64,000 bases of DNA from Mycolicibacterium sp. TUM20985. GTDB taxonomy: Bacteria; Actinomycetota; Actinomycetes; Mycobacteriales; Mycobacteriaceae. Within the stretch, counting starts at the first letter, position 1. Each line of letters begins with the position of its first letter. The notes below the pieces were generated by a model. That model was not told where the DNA came from. It saw only the letters and a list, made by a program, of their open reading frames with translations, and did no database searches. Position numbers and translations under genes: made by a program. Shown here in pieces: positions 61,047-64,000 of the stretch. Location of the stretch: assembly GCF_030295745.1 (NCBI RefSeq), contig NZ_AP027291.1, positions 2,294,001-2,358,000 on the forward strand. Direction: 5' to 3'.

Positions 61047-61634
61047 ATGACTCGTTCGATTCACGTCTTCCGTTCACCCGACCGCTTCGTGGCCGGGACG
61101 GTCGGGCAACCGGGCGACCGTACGTTCTACCTTCAGGCCGTGCACGACGAACGCGTCGTGTCGGTCGAGCTCGAGAAGCAACAGGTGGCGGTGCTGGCGG
61201 AGCGGATCGCCGCGCTGCTTCTGGAGATCAACCGCCGGTTCGGTACCCCGGTGCCACCCGAGACGGACGAGATCGAGGATCTCAGTCCGCTGGTGACACC
61301 GGTCGACTCCGAGTTCCGCGTCGGGACCATGGGTCTCGGCTGGGATGCCGAGGCGCAGACGGTGGTGGTGGAACTGCTCGCGGTGTCCGACACGGAGTTC
61401 GACGCATCGGTCGTGCTCGACGACGCCGAGGAGGGACCCGACGCCGTGCGCGTGTTCCTGACGCCGGAGTCGGCGCGGGAGTTCGCCGCCAGGTCCAACC
61501 GGGTCATCTCCGCGGGCCGGCCGCCGTGCCCGCTCTGCGACGAACCACTGGATCCCGCCGGACACATCTGCGTGCGCACCAACGGCTATCGACGAGGCGC
61601 GATGGCGGGAACCGACGATGACGCAGCCACCTGA
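61047..61634 (+). CDS. DUF3090 protein (Rv2134c type)
   Basis: A 195-residue protein of the DUF3090 family. The ATG at 61047 follows gggagg; the frame open from 60960 lies inside the previous gene. It begins MTRSIHVFRSPDRFVAGTVGQPGDRTFYLQA and ends with a CPLCDEPLDPAGHICVRTNGYRR zinc-ribbon-like motif (C-x2-C...H-x-C). It is always paired with the next gene in actinobacteria, suggesting a joint role. Overlaps it by 17 bp. Confidence 0.9.
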   Translation: MTRSIHVFRSPDRFVAGTVGQPGDRTFYLQAVHDERVVSVELEKQQVAVLAERIAALLLEINRRFGTPVPPETDEIEDLSPLVTPVDSEFRVGTMGLGWDAEAQTVVVELLAVSDTEFDASVVLDDAEEGPDAVRVFLTPESAREFAARSNRVISAGRPPCPLCDEPLDPAGHICVRTNGYRRGAMAGTDDDAAT

Positions 61635-62448
61635 CCACGACGGGGTGATCCGTGACGGCGAGCTGACCGTCATCGGGCGCATCAGGTCGGCGAGCAACGC
61701 CACCTTCCTCTGCGAGGCGCACCTCGACGATCGCCAGGCGCACTGTGTCTACAAGCCGGTCGCCGGCGAGGCGCCGCTATGGGACTTCCCGGACGGCACG
61801 CTTGCGGGGCGGGAGGTCTCGGCCTACCTGATCTCGGCGGCGCTGGGCTGGAACGTGGTGCCCTACACCGTCCTTCGCGACGGGCCCGCAGGCCGGGGGA
61901 TGGTCCAGCGGTGGGTGGATCAGCCCGGTGATGCCCTCGCCGGTGAGGAGGCACCGGAGCCGCCCGACACCGGACCGGACCTGGTGGACCTGCTTCCGAC
62001 GGGTCACCTGCCGCCCGGCTTCCTGCCGATCCTGCAGGCCTACGACTACGCGGGTGACGAGGTGACCCTGGTCCACGCCGACGACGACCGGTTGCGTCGG
62101 ATGGCCGTGTTCGACGTCCTGATCAACAACGCCGATCGCAAGGGCGGTCACATCCTGGCCAGTGTCGACGGCAACGTGTACGGCGTCGACCACGGTGTGA
62201 GCCTGCACACCGAGAACAAGTTGCGCACGGTGCTGTGGGGCTGGGCGGGCAAACCGGTGGACGATGACGCACTGCACGATGTCACGGGTCTGCGCGATGC
62301 CCTCCTCGGCGATCTCGACGAAACGTTGCGGCCGCACATCAGCAGTCGGGAGATCGACGCGTTGTATGCCAGAGCGGTTGCTGTGCTGGACAATCCGGTG
62401 ATGCCCGCGCCTGACCGGCGCAGGCCCATCCCGTGGCCCGCGTTCTGA
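61618..62448 (+). CDS. SCO1664/TIGR03843-family kinase-like protein (Rv2133c type)
   Basis: A 276-residue protein of the SCO1664 family with remote similarity to PI3/PI4-kinase-like folds. Conserved pieces are HCVYKPVAGEAPLWDFPDGTLAGREVSAYLISAALGWNVVPYTVLRDGP with the putative ATP-binding Lys, and DVLINNADRKGGHIL with VYGVDHGVSLH, which resemble a catalytic loop and a metal-binding Asp. Substrate unknown. It overlaps the DUF3090 gene. Confidence 0.87.
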   Translation: MTQPPDHDGVIRDGELTVIGRIRSASNATFLCEAHLDDRQAHCVYKPVAGEAPLWDFPDGTLAGREVSAYLISAALGWNVVPYTVLRDGPAGRGMVQRWVDQPGDALAGEEAPEPPDTGPDLVDLLPTGHLPPGFLPILQAYDYAGDEVTLVHADDDRLRRMAVFDVLINNADRKGGHILASVDGNVYGVDHGVSLHTENKLRTVLWGWAGKPVDDDALHDVTGLRDALLGDLDETLRPHISSREIDALYARAVAVLDNPVMPAPDRRRPIPWPAF

Positions 62449-62498
62449 GTTTGGCCGAGCCGTCGGCCACGGCAGCGCGGTGTTCTACGCTCATCGTC

Positions 62499-63164
62499 AT
62501 GACTGATCACGACCACGCCGCCGCCCGCAGGGAGATCGCCGACGCCCTCCAGAAGGCGCTCGACCGCCGTCACGAGGTGCTCGACGTGATCGTCGAAGCC
62601 GACGACCGGTCGGCCGCGGTCAAGGCCATCGCGACCTTGCTCGACACGTCACAGGTCGGCGGAGAGTCGGTCATGTCGATCTCGTTCGACCAGCTCACCA
62701 GGGATTCGCGCCGCAAGATCGCCGTCGAACTGGAGGATCTCAACAAGCAGCTCAGCTTCACCCTCGGGGAGCGGCCCGCCAGCTCGGGGGACAGCCTGGT
62801 CCTGCGCGTGTTCACCTCGGAACACGACCGCGATCTGTTCGCCGCCCGCACCGACGACGTCGGCGCCAAGGGCGACGGCTCCGGGGCCCCCGCGGGCAAC
62901 CTCGACGACGAGATCAACGCCGCGCTGCGACGGGTGTCGAACGAGGAGGCGGTGTGGTTCGTGGCGGAGGAGGGTGCCGACAAGGTCGGCATGGTCTTCG
63001 GTGAGCTCGTCGGTGGTGAGGTCAACGTTCGGGTCTGGATTCACCCCGAGCACCGGCACCGCGGGTTCGGCACCGCCGCGCTGCGCCGGTGCCGCTCCGA
63101 GATGGCGGCCTACTTCCCGGCGGTCCCGATGGTCGTGCGCGCGCCCGGCGCCACGCCCAGGTAG
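62499..63164 (+). CDS. GyrA-like coiled-coil domain fused to a short GNAT domain
   Basis: A 221-residue protein. Residues 5-85 (IADALQKALDRRHEVLDVIVEADDRSAAVKAIATLLDTSQVGGESVMSISFDQLTRDSRRKIAVELEDLNKQL) resemble the coiled-coil/dimer-gate segment of DNA gyrase subunit A (xxxLDxxDEVIxxIR...LT). After a Gly-rich linker, residues 140-221 contain half of a GNAT fold with VWIHPEHRHRGFGTAALRRC, the acetyl-CoA loop, but the fold stops early after MVVRAPG. The ATG at 62499 is used; the longer frame is less likely. The same reading frame continues past the TAG into cysQ. Confidence 0.72.
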   Translation: MTDHDHAAARREIADALQKALDRRHEVLDVIVEADDRSAAVKAIATLLDTSQVGGESVMSISFDQLTRDSRRKIAVELEDLNKQLSFTLGERPASSGDSLVLRVFTSEHDRDLFAARTDDVGAKGDGSGAPAGNLDDEINAALRRVSNEEAVWFVAEEGADKVGMVFGELVGGEVNVRVWIHPEHRHRGFGTAALRRCRSEMAAYFPAVPMVVRAPGATPR

Positions 63165-63230
63165 CACCCGATTAACGACCCTGGGAGCGATACGGCACTC
63201 GCCGCGGAGATCGCCGCCGAAGCCGGAGAG

Positions 63231-63938
63231 ATGCTCGTCGAGCTGCGCGCGGAGCTCGGCTTCAACGATTACTACGACCTCGGCGACGCCGGAGACCGGC
63301 GCGCCAACAGGCTGATCCTGGACCGTCTGAAAGAGCACCGGCCCGGTGACGCCGTCCTGTCCGAGGAGGCGGCCGACGACCTGGCCCGGGTGCGCGCCGA
63401 TCGGGTGTGGATCGTCGATCCGGTCGACGGAACCCGGGAGTTCTCGATGGCCGGCCGGACCGACTGGGCAGTGCACATCGCGCTATGGCAGCGCACCGGC
63501 GGTCCGGCCGGTGAGATCACCGACGCCGTCGTCGGGTTGCCCGCCCTCGGCGAGGTCTACCGCTCGGACACGATCACCCCGCCGCCGCCGCGCGAGCCCG
63601 GGCCCATCCGCATCGCGACGAGCCGCAACCGGCCACCGACGGTGCTGTGGTGGCTGCGCGACATGCTCGACGTCGAGCTGATCGGCATCGGTTCGGCGGG
63701 TGCGAAGGCGATGGCGGTCGTGCGTGGCGACGTCGACGCCTACGTGCACGCCGGTGGACAGTACGAGTGGGACTCGGCGGCTCCGGCCGGCGTCGTGCTG
63801 GCGGCGGGACTGCACGCGTCGAGGCTGGACGGCTCGCCGCTGCGGTACAACCGCCCCGACCCGTACCTGCCGGACTTCGTGATGTGCCGGCCGGAGGTCG
63901 CCGCAACCCTGCTGGACGCGATCCGCTCGGTGTTCTGA
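63231..63938 (+). CDS. cysQ: 3'-phosphoadenosine 5'-phosphate (PAP)/inositol phosphatase CysQ
   Basis: An inositol-monophosphatase-fold enzyme that removes 3'-phosphate from PAP(S) and helps control sulfate assimilation. Metal motifs are [32 protein letters not shown] (DPVDGT) and [15 protein letters not shown] (WDSAAP). The ATG at 63231 gives 235 residues, but family-like helix sequence ([14 protein letters not shown]) lies upstream in frame with no standard start codon; an ATT at 63171 is the only plausible longer start. The shorter form would lack most of helix 1. The remaining 62 bases of the window show no gene. Confidence 0.88.
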   Translation: MLVELRAELGFNDYYDLGDAGDRRANRLILDRLKEHRPGDAVLSEEAADDLARVRADRVWIVDPVDGTREFSMAGRTDWAVHIALWQRTGGPAGEITDAVVGLPALGEVYRSDTITPPPPREPGPIRIATSRNRPPTVLWWLRDMLDVELIGIGSAGAKAMAVVRGDVDAYVHAGGQYEWDSAAPAGVVLAAGLHASRLDGSPLRYNRPDPYLPDFVMCRPEVAATLLDAIRSVF

Positions 63939-64000
63939 CCTGCGATCGGGAATGGATCGCCGCCGCGCATTGTCCCTTCACGTCGAGTAACCACCGTCGG

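Overview
This window is a chromosomal segment of a rapid-growing mycobacterium (Mycolicibacterium type). The GC content is high, and the genes and their order follow the M. tuberculosis block Rv2179c to Rv2131c on the opposite strand. Family assignments come from motifs visible in the translations and from recalled homologues. No database search was run.

Region 1 (1-8.3 kb) holds the end of an RNase AS gene, class II DAHP synthase aroG, the kinase pknL divergent from its DNA-binding substrate (Rv2175c type), mannosyltransferase mptA, an isoprenyl diphosphate synthase, lipoprotein lppM, a GNAT enzyme and a DUF3040 membrane protein. Region 2 (8.3-27.6 kb) is the division and cell-wall (dcw) cluster: mraZ, rsmH, an ftsL-like gene, pbpB, murE, murF, mraY, ftsW, murG, murC, ftsQ, ftsZ, a yfiH-like gene, a yggS-like gene, sepF, a YggT-family gene, wag31 and a small membrane protein. 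Most of these genes are joined by 1-4 bp stop/start overlaps. The striking anomaly is that murD, which normally lies between mraY and ftsW, is absent. In its place is about 160 bp with GTNAC-type direct repeats. MurC also has an Asp-to-Val change in its DDYAHHP motif.

Region 3 (27.6-54.6 kb) is accessory relative to M. tuberculosis. It contains a phosphoribosyltransferase with no usable start codon, an SRPBCC/epimerase fusion, a glutamine amidotransferase, a beta-lactamase-fold lipoprotein lacking its catalytic residues, a VapBC-type toxin-antitoxin pair, and a CitA/CitB-like two-component system divergent from a tripartite tricarboxylate transporter (tctCBA). The transporter is linked to a universal stress protein by a 30-residue repetitive mini-ORF. 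There is also a 792-residue Ala/Gly-rich repeat protein and a DUF1206 protein. A nitrate-assimilation locus follows: unknown gene-nirB-nirD divergent from narK-nasN. After it come a ctaD, an alpha/beta hydrolase and tRNA-Leu(GAG).

Region 4 (54.7-64 kb) returns to the conserved order: an M20 peptidase, a PEBP protein, pyrD, a DUF5703-like protein, lppL, an Rv2137c-like gene, uppP, a phosphoglycerate-mutase-like gene, DUF3090, an Rv2133c-like gene, a GyrA-like/half-GNAT protein and cysQ. I saw no insertion sequence, prophage or CRISPR array.
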